Shown: piece by piece, positions 1-8,456 of the stretch
How positions within the stretch are numbered: position 1 is the stretch's first letter
Layout of the letters: the number at the start of each line of letters is the position of its first letter
Source: Actinomycetes bacterium
Lineage (GTDB): Bacteria > Actinomycetota > Coriobacteriia > WRKU01 > WQUG01
Direction: 5' to 3'
DNA length: 64,000 nt
Assembly (NCBI GenBank): GCA_031272275.1
Contig: JAISUC010000010.1
Span: 62,001 to 126,000, forward strand
The notes under the pieces: generated by a model
The model's database searches: none
What the model was told of the DNA's origin: nothing
The model's input: the letters and a program-made list of their open reading frames with translations, nothing else
Translations under genes and position numbers: made by a program

Positions 1-432
1 TCCCCAAACAGCACCGTTGGCGTTTTGTGGGATGAGGAGGGAAACGTGGCCCACGTGGCGATCCAGGATTTTGACGAGCAGCTGCGACCGATTCGTTTCG
101 TCCGTCAGTGTATCGAACACGGATTCCTGAAGCGTCTGTTTTTCGGCCAACTCTACCTGACCGAGTACCACTATGAGGACGACAAGCTGGTTCGGGCCGT
201 TGAAATTTGGGTTAACAAATACAGCAAAAAGCACTCCGGAGGATTGCAGTATAAATTCAGCTATGGCGTGAATAATGAGGTCACTTATGAAATGGAATCG
301 ATGGAGTATCACCGTGACGTCTTTCAGCTAGCAGAGGAAAACCTGTACACGGGGACCTGGAATGTGAACCCGGCGCTGCTACAGTCTGTTTATGACCAGT
401 ATCGACTGCTGTTTGGTGTGCGGGCTCTTTGA
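1..432 (+). CDS. Hypothetical protein, 5' end cut by window edge
   Basis: The reading frame is open from base 1 (SPNSTVGVLWDEEG...) and ends at TGA 430-432, so the gene probably starts upstream of the window; TTG at 25 is the only in-window candidate start and has no convincing ribosome site. The 144 visible residues are soluble, rich in aromatic and acidic residues, with no signal peptide or membrane segment. I do not recognise the family. About 128 bases separate it from the next gene, and a TATAAT box in that gap suggests the next gene has its own promoter. Confidence 0.6.
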   Translation, partial: SPNSTVGVLWDEEGNVAHVAIQDFDEQLRPIRFVRQCIEHGFLKRLFFGQLYLTEYHYEDDKLVRAVEIWVNKYSKKHSGGLQYKFSYGVNNEVTYEMESMEYHRDVFQLAEENLYTGTWNVNPALLQSVYDQYRLLFGVRAL

Positions 433-483
433 CTCCACGAACGACGAATCGCACTTCCTTTCGTAGAATAATGGGTATCGGCG

Positions 484-489
484 TATAAT
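484..489 (+). promoter_or_regulatory. Candidate -10 box of the CAP-domain gene
   Basis: TATAAT lies 71 bases before the ATG at 561. Transcription would start near 496 and give a leader of about 65 bases carrying ACGGAGGG. No clear -35 is visible. Confidence 0.45.
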
Positions 490-560
490 GGTGGCAGGGA
501 CAGCAGAACAGCAGCGACTGTGCGGCACAGGCTAACGGAGGGCGACAGCGGTATCTGAAT

Positions 561-1856
561 ATGTACACCGACGACGAACACATCGATATGCACCCGCTTT
601 CCGACGAGGAAATCGAGCAATTACTGGTCGAGTGGGGAAACGAGGAAGCGGCAGGGACGCACTCCTCCGAATCTACGATGACCCCCTATAAGCGGGCGAT
701 GTTGCGCGCGGGAGCGGTTCTGTTGGCGTTGCTGCTGTTGCTGCCGATAATCGGCTCGCTGAGCTCGCTGAATCCGCCGGCGGGACCCGCCACGGCACAG
801 GCCGCCGTCGACACACAGGTCCCCATTTCGGGCACGCTGGACTATGCGGCGGCGTGGCAGGTGTTGGTGCTGACGAACGCCGAACGCGCGAAAGAGGGGC
901 TGGCGCCGCTGACGATGGACGCGCAGCTGGTCGAAACGGCGATGGTGCGTGCGCGGGAGTGTTTGTTGGTGTTCGACCATACGCGCCCCGACGGGACGCC
1001 GTGTTACACGGCCTTTCCGGCGAACTATACGACCGGTGCCGTGGCGGCAGAAAACATCGGCGCCGGTTATCCCACCGCAGCGGCGATGGTTCGGGGCTGG
1101 ATGAATTCACCCGGACACCGGGCAAACATTATGAACCCGGCGTTGACAACCATCGGCATCGGGGTCTTTCACCAGGACGGCGCGGGATACGGCTGGGCGC
1201 AGGATTTCAGCAACGCCGCGCCCGTGGGGGCAACGCGGCCGGCAAACGTCAGCGGGATTTACGACATTGCGGTCGACACCACGAAATTCCCGCTGCGCTA
1301 TGACATCGGCTGGGCGGGTGACATCCGCGCGACGCGGCGAACGGTGGCAGCGGGCTCGCATATGCAGTTGACGGTGATCTGCCAGCGTGCCGATATCGAC
1401 GAGATCTTTCTGTATGTACAGATTCCGGCGGAGCGCATGCGCTGGACGGCATCGAATGCGGCGGTTGCGACCGTTGACGCGGGCGAGCGGCTGACGGCAC
1501 GCTCACCCGGGCAGACGACTTTTACCGCCTGGGTGGATAACAAGAAAATCGCCAGCACGCCGACACTGACGGTCAAGCCCGCAAAGGGCGTCGTGGCCGC
1601 GGTCAAACGCGGAAAGAAAACGCTGAGGGTACGCTGGAAGAAACAGACCGGTGTCAGCGGATACCAGATACGTTACCGGCGCCGCGGACAATCAAAATGG
1701 ACCACGAAACGTGTCGGTGCGGCCCGGACGACGTTGACTCTGCGCAAGCTGCGCCGGCGGACCGGCTACCAGGTGCAGGTGCGCGCCTATGCGACCATTG
1801 CGGGCTCGCGCGTCTACGGATCCTACAGCTCGACCAAAACTGTCAAAACTAAATAG
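561..1856 (+). CDS. Membrane-anchored secreted CAP (SCP/PR1) domain protein with fibronectin type III domain
   Basis: The protein has 431 residues. An acidic cytoplasmic head (about 1-45) is followed by one membrane segment (about 49-66, very Leu-rich). A CAP domain spans about 98-217 and keeps the usual pocket residues: H140 in FDHTRPDG, E164 in AENIG and H187 in SPGHRANI. A middle region of unknown type follows, then a basic C-terminal fibronectin type III domain (about 340-431). This layout suggests an extracellular protein tethered by its N-terminus; bacterial CAP domains are often secreted with cell-wall or ligand-binding domains, but the biochemical role here is not known. GGAGG at 536-540 is rather far (20 bases) from ATG 561; ATG 588 in frame is an alternative start. 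Confidence 0.8.
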   Translation: MYTDDEHIDMHPLSDEEIEQLLVEWGNEEAAGTHSSESTMTPYKRAMLRAGAVLLALLLLLPIIGSLSSLNPPAGPATAQAAVDTQVPISGTLDYAAAWQVLVLTNAERAKEGLAPLTMDAQLVETAMVRARECLLVFDHTRPDGTPCYTAFPANYTTGAVAAENIGAGYPTAAAMVRGWMNSPGHRANIMNPALTTIGIGVFHQDGAGYGWAQDFSNAAPVGATRPANVSGIYDIAVDTTKFPLRYDIGWAGDIRATRRTVAAGSHMQLTVICQRADIDEIFLYVQIPAERMRWTASNAAVATVDAGERLTARSPGQTTFTAWVDNKKIASTPTLTVKPAKGVVAAVKRGKKTLRVRWKKQTGVSGYQIRYRRRGQSKWTTKRVGAARTTLTLRKLRRRTGYQVQVRAYATIAGSRVYGSYSSTKTVKTK

Positions 1857-2115
1857 TTGATTGTACGGCCTGTGCCGATGTGGTACCATCAAGCCACAGG
1901 CGGGGCGCAGGACGACGCCCACGTCAGGAGGGGTAGATGCGATAAATGCGACAGATGCACAGATGGGTCACGGATTAGCGTAAAGAACAGCGAAATGAGA
2001 GCGTACCGGTCGTATTGTACGTGGCGCTGTCGGCTTTCGCGCGCCGTCGCCACTACAGTCGACCCGGACTGATGCGGGGAACATACGGTTTGGGGGGAAG
2101 TCCCTCAACCCCCAC

Positions 2116-2146
2116 GGGCGGGGTCTCAGGACGAGGGACCCCGCCC
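2116..2146. repeat. GC-rich perfect inverted repeat (hairpin)
   Basis: GGGCGGGGTC and GACCCCGCCC form a 10-bp stem with an 11-base loop. No T-tract follows on either side, so it is not a standard intrinsic terminator. Similar GGGCGGG hairpins occur at 2975-2994 and 12781-12815. Confidence 0.6.
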
Positions 2147-2181
2147 ACTCATCGCCGCAGCTGCAGGCATAGGTGTGCGCC

Positions 2182-2196
2182 GGGACGCACTCCCCC
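2182..2196 (-). repeat. Interspersed 15-bp element, copy 1
   Basis: GGGACGCACTCCCCC, an exact match on the minus strand to the family consensus GGGGGAGYRCGTCCC. Intergenic, upstream of the nicotinamidase gene. Confidence 0.75.
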
Positions 2197-2270
2197 GATG
2201 TGTCACAGGGTGCCACAGGCGTCTGCTAGACTGAACCTCCAAACGAAACCCCGACAGACAGGAGATACCC

Positions 2271-2921
2271 GTGGGAAAACGCGCCCTGGTGCTGGTTGAC
2301 ATCCAAAACGATTTTTGCGCCGGTGGAGCCCTGGCAGTTGCCGACGGCGACGCTGTGGTGCCGGTCGCGAATGCGCTGGCAGAACAGTTCGCGGCAGCAG
2401 GCGGCGCGGTCCTGGCGACGCGCGACTTTCACCCGGCGGGGCACGGTTCGTTTGCGTCGGCACATGGGGGGGAGTACGTCCCGGACCCTGCCGGAAACGC
2501 GCGACCCGTGGGCGTGGGCGACGTGGTGTTGTTGGGCGGCATCGAACAGGTGCTGTGGCCGGACCACTGCGTGCAGGGCACGACGGGTGCGGACTATCAC
2601 CCGCAGTTGCGGCGCGATTTGATTGTGCGCGAGTTCACCAAAGGCTGTGACGTGCAAGTCGATTCGTACTCCGGGTTTTATGACAACGACCGGCAGAGCT
2701 CGACCGGGCTGGCGGAATGGTTGCGCGAACAGGGAATTTCGCAGTTGACCGTTGTGGGGCTTGCGACCGATTACTGTGTCCGGGCGACGGTGCTGGATGC
2801 TTTGCGCGAGGGCTTTGCCGTGACCGTGGTTGCCGACGGCTGCCGCGCGGTCAATATGACCGCCGGTGATGATGCGCGCGCGTTGGACGACATGCGCGCC
2901 GCCGGCGCCGTAATTCAATAG
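2271..2921 (+). CDS. pncA: Nicotinamidase (isochorismatase-like hydrolase)
   Basis: The enzyme deamidates nicotinamide to nicotinate for NAD salvage in the cytoplasm. The 216 residues show the family triad Asp10 (LVDIQNDF), Lys124 (EFTKG) and Cys169 (GLATDYCVRATVLDAL), and metal ligands of the type Asp52, His54 and a nearby His in RDFHPAGHGSFASAH. WPDHCVQGT at 96-104 is the usual signature. GTG 2271 is preceded by AGGAGA at good spacing. The loop between FASAH and WPDHCVQ is about a dozen residues longer than I remember for E. coli PncA, and its first part (residues 66-71, GGEYVP) is encoded by a copy of the interspersed 15-bp element at 2468-2482. Confidence 0.88.
   Translation: MGKRALVLVDIQNDFCAGGALAVADGDAVVPVANALAEQFAAAGGAVLATRDFHPAGHGSFASAHGGEYVPDPAGNARPVGVGDVVLLGGIEQVLWPDHCVQGTTGADYHPQLRRDLIVREFTKGCDVQVDSYSGFYDNDRQSSTGLAEWLREQGISQLTVVGLATDYCVRATVLDALREGFAVTVVADGCRAVNMTAGDDARALDDMRAAGAVIQ
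2468..2482 (+). repeat. Interspersed 15-bp element, copy 2 (inside pncA)
   Basis: GGGGGAGTACGTCCC, an exact consensus match, read in frame as part of residues 66-71 of the nicotinamidase. Confidence 0.75.
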
Positions 2922-3414
2922 GACCATATTGCTGTCATTCCGGGGGCGCTGCAGGCGGACGCGGCAATCCACCGGGGCGGGTGGCACCCCGCCCGGACCA
3001 ATGATTCGCCGGCGCCGTTTTGTGGCGCTGACGCGCACAAAACGTAAACCCGCGCCGCCGCGGCGATCCATCGGTCGGGCTGCGGCGTTTGGCATACCGC
3101 GCAGCCGCTATGTTACAGGCGTGTGTATGAAATGTGACTAACTGTGTCTAATCTGAGGAGCGGGCGTATCGTGTGGCATAATGGAATGCGTTGATAAGAA
3201 AACAGCGTGTGTTGCCTGACAGTTTCTCGCACGTATTGTGCGAGTTTTTCTTAACGGTCGGCAGCTCGGGTTGACGAGGGCGGCGCCGAATCGCGCATAT
3301 CGCATCTATTGTTGCATCCGACACGCCCGAACAGAACAGTACTATCACTACGATATTGCTACGACACTGCTACGAACGGAACGTACAGCACGGACAGGTA
3401 AGGTGAGAGTGTTG
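2922..3414. other. Intergenic region: GC hairpin, possible short transcript, terminator
   Basis: No gene is evident in these 493 bases. They hold GCGGCAATCCAC (2961-2972), a 7-bp GC hairpin (2975-2981 with 2988-2994), a CATAAT box near 3177 and an intrinsic terminator at 3226-3250. Bases 3320-3400 are rich in short CTACGA/CTGCTACG-like repeats. Confidence 0.5.
3226..3250 (+). terminator. Intrinsic terminator
   Basis: CTCGCAC (3226-3232), loop GTATT, GTGCGAG (3238-3244), then TTTTTC. It could end the nicotinamidase transcript or a short transcript starting near 3188 after the CATAAT box. Confidence 0.75.
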
Positions 3415-3693
3415 ATGGAAACCATGCGATTCGAGGGAGGACGGATATCCGGCCTCCTGAGCAAATACAGTCATCTGGGGGTGCACCTGGAGGGCACATT
3501 CATGGACTGCGGGTCGCTGGGTTGGTGCTATGACCTGTGGGTGATCAACCCCGACGGCATGCGCCTGGGTTGGATAAAGTGGCAGCCCGAGGACAGCAAG
3601 GACGAACTGACCGAGCTGCAGGCCATCAAGCGTCTGGATGACGACATGATGGACCTGTTGGTAAATCGTGCAATTTCCGAATCCTGCGACTAA
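3415..3693 (+). CDS. Small hypothetical protein
   Basis: With the ATG at 3415 the product has 92 residues; GTG 3403 and ATG 3424 are in-frame alternatives, and the frame stays open upstream to about 3238, although that upstream part looks non-coding (many Arg/Tyr residues). The protein is soluble and acidic at its C-terminus (QPEDSKDELTELQAIKRLDDD), with Gly/Trp-rich strands in the middle (DCGSLGWCYDLWVINPDGMRLGWIKW). No known motif is recognised. It stands alone between a terminator and the rubredoxin operon. Confidence 0.5.
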   Translation: METMRFEGGRISGLLSKYSHLGVHLEGTFMDCGSLGWCYDLWVINPDGMRLGWIKWQPEDSKDELTELQAIKRLDDDMMDLLVNRAISESCD

Positions 3694-3763
3694 TTCGAAT
3701 ATCATACATATCAGCTAGTATTGAGGGGAATCGTCGGTTGTTCCGATAGAAAGGGGATGGATG

Positions 3764-3928
3764 ATGGCGAAGTATCAATGCAAGGTTTGCGGCTACGTCT
3801 ATGACGAGGAACTGGGCGACGACGAATCCGGAATCGAGCCGGGTACCCTGTGGGATGACCTGCCGGACGACTGGGTCTGCCCGCTGTGCAGCGCCAAAAA
3901 AACGGCTTTCACCAAACTCGATGACTGA
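3764..3928 (+). CDS. Rubredoxin
   Basis: This small one-electron carrier has a single iron held by four cysteines. The 54-residue product ([16 protein letters not shown]...) shows both CxxCG-type knuckles: CKVCGY near the N-terminus and CPLCSA near the C-terminus, plus the usual [14 protein letters not shown] segment. AAGGGG at 3751-3756 favours ATG 3764 over the ATG three bases upstream. The last 8 bases overlap the start of the chorismate mutase gene, so the two are translationally coupled. Why rubredoxin is tied to shikimate-pathway genes is not evident; it may serve oxygen or peroxide defence together with an enzyme elsewhere. Confidence 0.93.
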   Translation: MAKYQCKVCGYVYDEELGDDESGIEPGTLWDDLPDDWVCPLCSAKKTAFTKLDD

Positions 3929-4181
3929 CGACATAACTCGACTGCGCGCCCGGCTGGACGCGCTGGACGGCGAACTGGTTACGGCGCTGAACGAACGCGC
4001 GCGTCTGTCGCTGGCGGTGCGTGCTCTGAAACAGGACGCCGCGTTGCCGCTGTACGACCCGGCACGCGAATCGCGCATTCTGGAACGCGTGGGCGAACTG
4101 AACGCAGGACCCCTGTATGACGAACAGGTCCAAGAGGTCTTTCGCGCCATCCTGAAGGTCATGAAAGAGGCGCGGGCGTGA
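3921..4181 (+). CDS. aroQ: Chorismate mutase, AroQ type
   Basis: The enzyme converts chorismate to prephenate on the way to phenylalanine and tyrosine. The 86-residue product is all helical in character, with the AroQ pattern: [22 protein letters not shown] (helix 1 with the conserved Arg and Glu), then a second helix with [12 protein letters not shown] and a third with [16 protein letters not shown] 3921 overlaps the rubredoxin stop (ATGACTGA), and its own stop overlaps the GTG of the DAHP synthase gene (GTGA). In Bacillus and relatives an AroQ domain is fused to the N-terminus of DAHP synthase as a regulatory domain; here the two are separate but adjacent, so a regulatory complex is likely (inference). 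Confidence 0.85.
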   Translation: MTDDITRLRARLDALDGELVTALNERARLSLAVRALKQDAALPLYDPARESRILERVGELNAGPLYDEQVQEVFRAILKVMKEARA

Positions 4182-5053
4182 AGGGCGCTGCGGAGGAAAA
4201 AGGCGCGCAGGGCGCAAACGCACGAACGAACGCTGCCGCATCGGCCGACGCACTGACCGCTGCACCGGCCGCCGTCGACTGTGGCACAGCCATCGGCGCG
4301 CAATCCACGTTCACGATAATCGCCGGCCCCTGCGCGGTCGAATCGCGCACACAGCTGGCACAGGTCGCGGCCACGGTCAGCGAACTGGGGTTGCACCACC
4401 TGCGCGCCGGGGCCTACAAACCGCGCACCTCCCCCTATAGTTTCCAAGGATTAGGAGCAAAAGCTCTGCCGATGCTTCGTGACGTTGCGGCCGAATTCAA
4501 TCTGCGCACCGTCACGGAAATCTGTGACCCGGCGCACGCCGATGCGGTGGCCGATGTCGCAGACATCCTGCAAATCGGCACGCGCAACATGGCAAACTAC
4601 GCGCTGCTGAAAACGGTCGGACGTCTGGCAGCCGTACGCCAAAAACCGGTCCTGCTGAAACGGGGGATGGCCGCGACCATCGAGGAATGGTTACAGGCGG
4701 CCGAATACCTGCGTTGCGAGGACGCCGCCGTTCTGTTCTGCGAACGCGGCATCCGCACCTTTGAAACGGCGACCCGTTTCACACTGGATGTCATGGCGGT
4801 GCCGCTGGTCAAACAGTTGGCGGCCGCAACCGTACTGGTGGACGTGTCGCATGCAACCGGGCGCGCAGATTTGGTGCCTGCCGCGGCACGTGCCGCGCTG
4901 GCAGCCGGTGCCGACGGCATCATGGTCGAGGTACACCCCGACCCAGCTCACGCGAAATCCGATGGTCGTCAATCACTGACACCGGCGCAGCTGATGCAGT
5001 TGTGCGCGGAATTGACGCCGCTTGCGGTCGCTTGCGGCAAAAAAATCGTATAA
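4178..5053 (+). CDS. aroF: 3-deoxy-7-phosphoheptulonate (DAHP) synthase, type I-beta
   Basis: The enzyme joins phosphoenolpyruvate and erythrose 4-phosphate, the first step of the shikimate pathway. The 291 residues contain GPCAVES (50-56), RAGAYKPRTSPYSFQG (with K81), LQIGTRNMANYALL, KPVLLKRGMAATIEEW, CERGIRTFE and DVSHATGR, the usual order for the KDO8P-synthase-like I-beta group. The first 40 residues are a low-complexity Ala/Thr-rich stretch without an ACT or ferredoxin-like regulatory domain. Start GTG 4178 overlaps the chorismate mutase stop. A weak terminator-like hairpin (ACCCG/CGGGT followed by TTC) lies at about 5085-5111. Confidence 0.92.
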   Translation: MKGAAEEKGAQGANARTNAAASADALTAAPAAVDCGTAIGAQSTFTIIAGPCAVESRTQLAQVAATVSELGLHHLRAGAYKPRTSPYSFQGLGAKALPMLRDVAAEFNLRTVTEICDPAHADAVADVADILQIGTRNMANYALLKTVGRLAAVRQKPVLLKRGMAATIEEWLQAAEYLRCEDAAVLFCERGIRTFETATRFTLDVMAVPLVKQLAAATVLVDVSHATGRADLVPAAARAALAAGADGIMVEVHPDPAHAKSDGRQSLTPAQLMQLCAELTPLAVACGKKIV

Positions 5054-5138
5054 GCTGGACAACCGCGATACATCGAAAGCAACCGACCCGATCCCCGTGG
5101 GCGGGTTTCACAAATGAACGAAAGGATTTACCGGAACT

Positions 5139-7403
5139 GTGCTTGACCTGACTGAACTGAACGATGCGCAGGCGGCCGCGGTTACCGCCGACCCCGGCCC
5201 CCTGCTGGTGTTGGCAGGCGCGGGCAGCGGCAAAACCCGCGTGTTGACCTGGCGCATCGCCCACCTGATAGAAACCCACGGGGTTGCCCCCTACCGAATA
5301 CTGGCTATCACGTTCACGAACAAGGCGGCAGCCGAAATGCGTGAACGTATCGACAAACTGTTGGGGACGGACCGCGCAGGAATGTGGATATACACCTTCC
5401 ACGCCTGTTGCCTGCGCATTTTGCGCACAGAGGCCGAACATCTGGGCTACCGACCGAACTTTACAATTTATGACGACGATGACAGCAAGCGCCTGGTCAA
5501 AGACATCATGCGCGAACAGGGAATGGACACCACGACCATCGCGCCGAATACGGTGCGCAACCTCATCAGCGACGCGAAAAACCAAATGAAGGGCTCGGGC
5601 GACCTATCGGCGTTCGGCTCGAACCCGGTCCAACGCGCAGCCCAGCAGGTGTATCCGGAATACGACCGGCGGCTGTTGGCGGCAAACGCGATGGATTTCG
5701 ATGATTTGCTGCTGAATGTCGTGCGGCTGTTTCAGCAGCACCCGGATGTGTTGGCGGCATGGCAGCGCCGGTTCGACCACGTGCTGGTCGACGAGTACCA
5801 GGACACGAACCACGCGCAGTATCTGATTGCGCGCCTGTTGGCGGCGCAGCACCGCAACCTGATGGTGGTGGGTGACGACGACCAGTCGATTTACAGCTGG
5901 CGTGGTGCGGACATCACGAACATCCTGGAGTTCGAACGCGACTGGCCTGATGCGACCGTCATCAAACTGGAACAAAACTATCGCAGCACCGCAAACATTC
6001 TGGATGCGGCAAACGCGCTGGTGGCCCATAACGTCGGGCGCAAGGCCAAAAGCCTCTATACGACACGCGGGGCAGGTGCCGCGATCGGGCTGTATCTGGC
6101 ACAGAACGAACACGACGAGGCGCGCTATATCGCAGCCCGTATCGACCAACTGTCGCGCAACGAAGCACGCCCACTGTCGGATTTCGCGGTGTTTTATCGC
6201 ACGAACGCACAGAGCCGTGTACTGGAAGACGCGCTGCTGCGCGCCGGTCTACCGTATCGCATCGTCGGCGGGACGCGCTATTTCGACCGCGCGGAAATTC
6301 GCGACGTGACCGCGTACCTGAAAGTCGTGGTGAACCCCGCCGACGAGGTCAACCTGCGCCGCATCATCAACACCCCGCGACGCGGGATTGGGAGTACGTC
6401 CCTGGAAACGCTGACGGCTATCGCCGCCGCTTGCGGTGTGTCTTTGGAGGCCGCAATGCGTCTGGCGGTGGCAGATGACGGGGATCAGCCGTCCCCGTCG
6501 ACCCCACACCCCCCGCTGCCCCGCCTGAAAGCGGCGGCCCGCAATGCGGTGGCGGGCTTTCTGCAGACGCTGGATGAAATGCGCAGCTATGCCGGCGAAC
6601 TGCCGCGAGTGGTCGAGGCGATCATCACCGCGTCCGGTCTGTTGTCGGCTTTGCAGGCGGCAGGCACCGACGAGGCCCAGGCACGCGCCGAGAACCTGCA
6701 GGAATTCGTGAACGTCGCCGCCGACTATGCCGCCACCCACGACGACGACCAACAGACGCTGCCGGCGTTCATGGAATGGCTGGCGCTGCGGACCGATTTG
6801 GACGCACTGTCTGCGGAATCGGACAGCGTGACCCTGATGACAGTCCACACGGCAAAGGGGCTGGAATATCCGGTTGTGTTTGTGGCAGGTCTCGAGGAAA
6901 GCCTGTTTCCGCACGCAAACGCCGTGTTCGCATCGAACGCGGACGGCTTGGAAGAGGAACGCCGCTTGGCATATGTGGCGATTACGCGTGCGCGCGAGCG
7001 CTTGTGCCTGACACACGCATCCAGCCGCATGAGCTATGGCTCGCCTGTGCAAAACAATCCCAGCCGTTTTATCGGCGAGCTGCCGCGCGAGCTGCTGGAA
7101 ATCGAGGGCGTGGGGAGCGCCGGTTTTCAGGGCACGTCCGGTTGGGATAAACGCGGGGATCGCCACGGGGTGTCCGGACACGGGGTTGCGGTCGGTGACT
7201 GGAGCCCGACCATCGCGAAACCGAAAAAGGCGGAACCCGCGCCCAAATTTGCAGTCGGCGACACTGTCAGCCACAAGGTCTGGGGACGCGGCGAGGTGCA
7301 GGAAATCGCCGGCGAGGCGCTGTATGTGCATTTCCCGAACACCGTCGGCAGAAAGAAACTGGTCGTGGGCTTTGCACCGATCGTGAAAGTCACCGACGGC
7401 TAG
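5139..7403 (+). CDS. pcrA: ATP-dependent DNA helicase, UvrD/PcrA type (SF1A)
   Basis: This 3'-5' helicase acts in nucleotide excision repair, replication restart and removal of RNA polymerase. All SF1A motifs are visible in the 754 residues: Walker A LAGAGSGKT (25-33), motif Ia AITFTNKAA, VDEYQDTN (217-224), GDDDQSIYSWRGA (245-257), LEQNYRST, a GIG-containing motif near 415, VHTAKGLEYPVVF and YVAITRARE. The C-terminus carries a small Tudor-like module (GDTVSHKVWGRGEV...VHFPNTVGRKKLV), the part of PcrA that contacts RNA polymerase. GTG 5139 follows AAAGGA. Length and order are normal for the family. Confidence 0.95.
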   Translation: MLDLTELNDAQAAAVTADPGPLLVLAGAGSGKTRVLTWRIAHLIETHGVAPYRILAITFTNKAAAEMRERIDKLLGTDRAGMWIYTFHACCLRILRTEAEHLGYRPNFTIYDDDDSKRLVKDIMREQGMDTTTIAPNTVRNLISDAKNQMKGSGDLSAFGSNPVQRAAQQVYPEYDRRLLAANAMDFDDLLLNVVRLFQQHPDVLAAWQRRFDHVLVDEYQDTNHAQYLIARLLAAQHRNLMVVGDDDQSIYSWRGADITNILEFERDWPDATVIKLEQNYRSTANILDAANALVAHNVGRKAKSLYTTRGAGAAIGLYLAQNEHDEARYIAARIDQLSRNEARPLSDFAVFYRTNAQSRVLEDALLRAGLPYRIVGGTRYFDRAEIRDVTAYLKVVVNPADEVNLRRIINTPRRGIGSTSLETLTAIAAACGVSLEAAMRLAVADDGDQPSPSTPHPPLPRLKAAARNAVAGFLQTLDEMRSYAGELPRVVEAIITASGLLSALQAAGTDEAQARAENLQEFVNVAADYAATHDDDQQTLPAFMEWLALRTDLDALSAESDSVTLMTVHTAKGLEYPVVFVAGLEESLFPHANAVFASNADGLEEERRLAYVAITRARERLCLTHASSRMSYGSPVQNNPSRFIGELPRELLEIEGVGSAGFQGTSGWDKRGDRHGVSGHGVAVGDWSPTIAKPKKAEPAPKFAVGDTVSHKVWGRGEVQEIAGEALYVHFPNTVGRKKLVVGFAPIVKVTDG
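6388..6402 (+). repeat. Interspersed 15-bp element, degenerate copy (inside pcrA)
   Basis: TTGGGAGTACGTCCC matches the consensus except for the first two bases. It encodes part of the conserved RRGIGSTSLETL helicase segment, so it may be chance. Confidence 0.35.
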
Positions 7404-7431
7404 CCACCGGCAGATGGCAACCATTCGATAG

Positions 7432-7466
7432 CCCGGTGTCCCGTGCGCAATGACACCGGGTTTTTG
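7432..7466 (+). terminator. Strong intrinsic terminator after pcrA
   Basis: CCCGGTGTC (7432-7440) pairs perfectly with GACACCGGG (7452-7460) and is followed by TTTTTG. It lies between the convergent pcrA and yugP-like genes. Confidence 0.9.
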
Positions 7467-7484
7467 TCGTTATATGGCAGGTAA

Positions 7485-8237
7485 TTAGCGGCGGCGGAAA
7501 ATGCCCAGATAATACAACAGGTACAGTACCGAGACTAGGGCGTTTGCCACATAGGTCAGCGCGGCTGCCGTCAGCACCTGACGGGCACCGGCCAGTTCGG
7601 GTGCGGTGACCAGTCCGCCGTCACGCAGTTGCGCCAGTGCGCGGCTGGAAGCGTTCAACTCGACCGGCAGCGTCACGAACTGGAACAATACCGTGCAGGC
7701 AAAAAAGGCGATGCCGACATAATACAGCTGCAGAAAACCGAGAATCGCACCGATGAAAATCAGCACCCAGGCAAATCTGCCGGCAAAGTTAACGACCGGC
7801 ACCATGTTGGTCCGCAGCGTGCTGAATGCGTATCCACGTGCGTGTTGCAGGGCGTGTCCGACCTCGTGTGCGGCGACCGCCGTGGCGCTGACCGTCGACT
7901 GGTCATAAACGTCCGGGGACAGCGCAACCACATTGGTGCGCGGGTCATAATGGTCCGATAATGCCCCGCCGCCGGCACGTGCTATGCGTACCGGGGTGCG
8001 TGCGGCGGCCGTCCCGACCGGGGCAACTGAAATCGCGGGCCCGATACCGTTGCGGTTCAGGATGCTTTCTGCAACCTGGCATCCGGTCAAGCCGTTGGCG
8101 GATGCCACGCGGCTCCATTTGCGATAGGTCGATTTGATGTAAAGCTGCGTCAGGCCACCCAGCGCCAAGCTGACCAGCAACAGGATGAAAAAGCTTCCGT
8201 CGCCGCGATAGAACAAGTTATACAGTAGGTAATTCAT
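7485..8237 (-). CDS. yugP: Neutral zinc metallopeptidase, YugP family, membrane-bound
   Basis: The product has 250 residues. The zinc-protease motif HEVGH lies in VAAHEVGHALQHARGYAF, preceded by NVVALSPDVYD, the family signature. Four or five membrane segments are visible: one at the N-terminus (FFILLLVSLALGGL), two in the middle (VLIFIGAILGFLQLYYVGIAFF) and one near the end (LTYVANALVSVLYLLYYLGIF). The substrate is unknown. I chose ATG 8237 because a TATAAT box (8250-8245 on this strand) ends 7 bases before it, which indicates a leaderless mRNA; a TTG further upstream (8282) is in frame but would lie upstream of that promoter. Confidence 0.88.
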   Translation of the reverse strand: MNYLLYNLFYRGDGSFFILLLVSLALGGLTQLYIKSTYRKWSRVASANGLTGCQVAESILNRNGIGPAISVAPVGTAAARTPVRIARAGGGALSDHYDPRTNVVALSPDVYDQSTVSATAVAAHEVGHALQHARGYAFSTLRTNMVPVVNFAGRFAWVLIFIGAILGFLQLYYVGIAFFACTVLFQFVTLPVELNASSRALAQLRDGGLVTAPELAGARQVLTAAALTYVANALVSVLYLLYYLGIFRRR

Positions 8238-8244
8238 GAAGGGA

Positions 8245-8250
8245 ATTATA
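8245..8250 (-). promoter_or_regulatory. -10 box of yugP-like gene (leaderless)
   Basis: TATAAT read on the minus strand, 7 bases before ATG. A TTGCGC 19 bases upstream is a possible weak -35. Confidence 0.65.
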
Positions 8251-8333
8251 TAGCAAGGATGCAGGCGCGGCGCAACGCCCAAGAGAATGGAAACAACCGC
8301 TTAGAAACAACAGCCTGGAAACAACAGCGAAGC

Positions 8334-8410
8334 TGGTGGGCCCGGGTGGATTCGAACCACCGACCTCACGGTTATCAGCCGTGCGCTCTAACCAACTGAG
8401 CTACGGGCCC
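8334..8410 (-). tRNA. tRNA-Ile (anticodon GAT)
   Basis: A 77-base cloverleaf with acceptor GGGCCCG/CGGGCCC, anticodon loop CTGATAA (GAT), T-loop GGTTCGAATCC and encoded 3' CCA. It is divergent from tRNA-Ala. Confidence 0.96.
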
Positions 8411-8428
8411 CAAAAACAGCGAATACCA

Positions 8429-8456
8429 AGTATACCGCATCAAAACCATTCGTCAA
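8429..8456 (-). promoter_or_regulatory. Promoter of tRNA-Ile
   Basis: On the minus strand TTGACG (8456-8451), 16-base spacer, TATACT (8434-8429). Transcription would start about 12 bases before the tRNA. Confidence 0.75.

Larger units (their letters stand above)
1857..2270. other. Intergenic region with hairpins and one interspersed element
   Basis: This gap of 414 bases has no convincing gene. It holds a hairpin just after the upstream stop (GCCTGTG 1868-1874 with CACAGGC 1895-1901), a perfect 10-bp GC hairpin (2116-2125 with 2137-2146), one copy of the interspersed 15-bp element (2182-2196) and a possible extended -10, TGCTAGACT (2224-2232), for the nicotinamidase gene. Confidence 0.55.

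Noticed and set aside
2116-2146. GC hairpin as an intrinsic terminator
   Set aside because: No T-tract follows on either strand; listed only as an inverted repeat.
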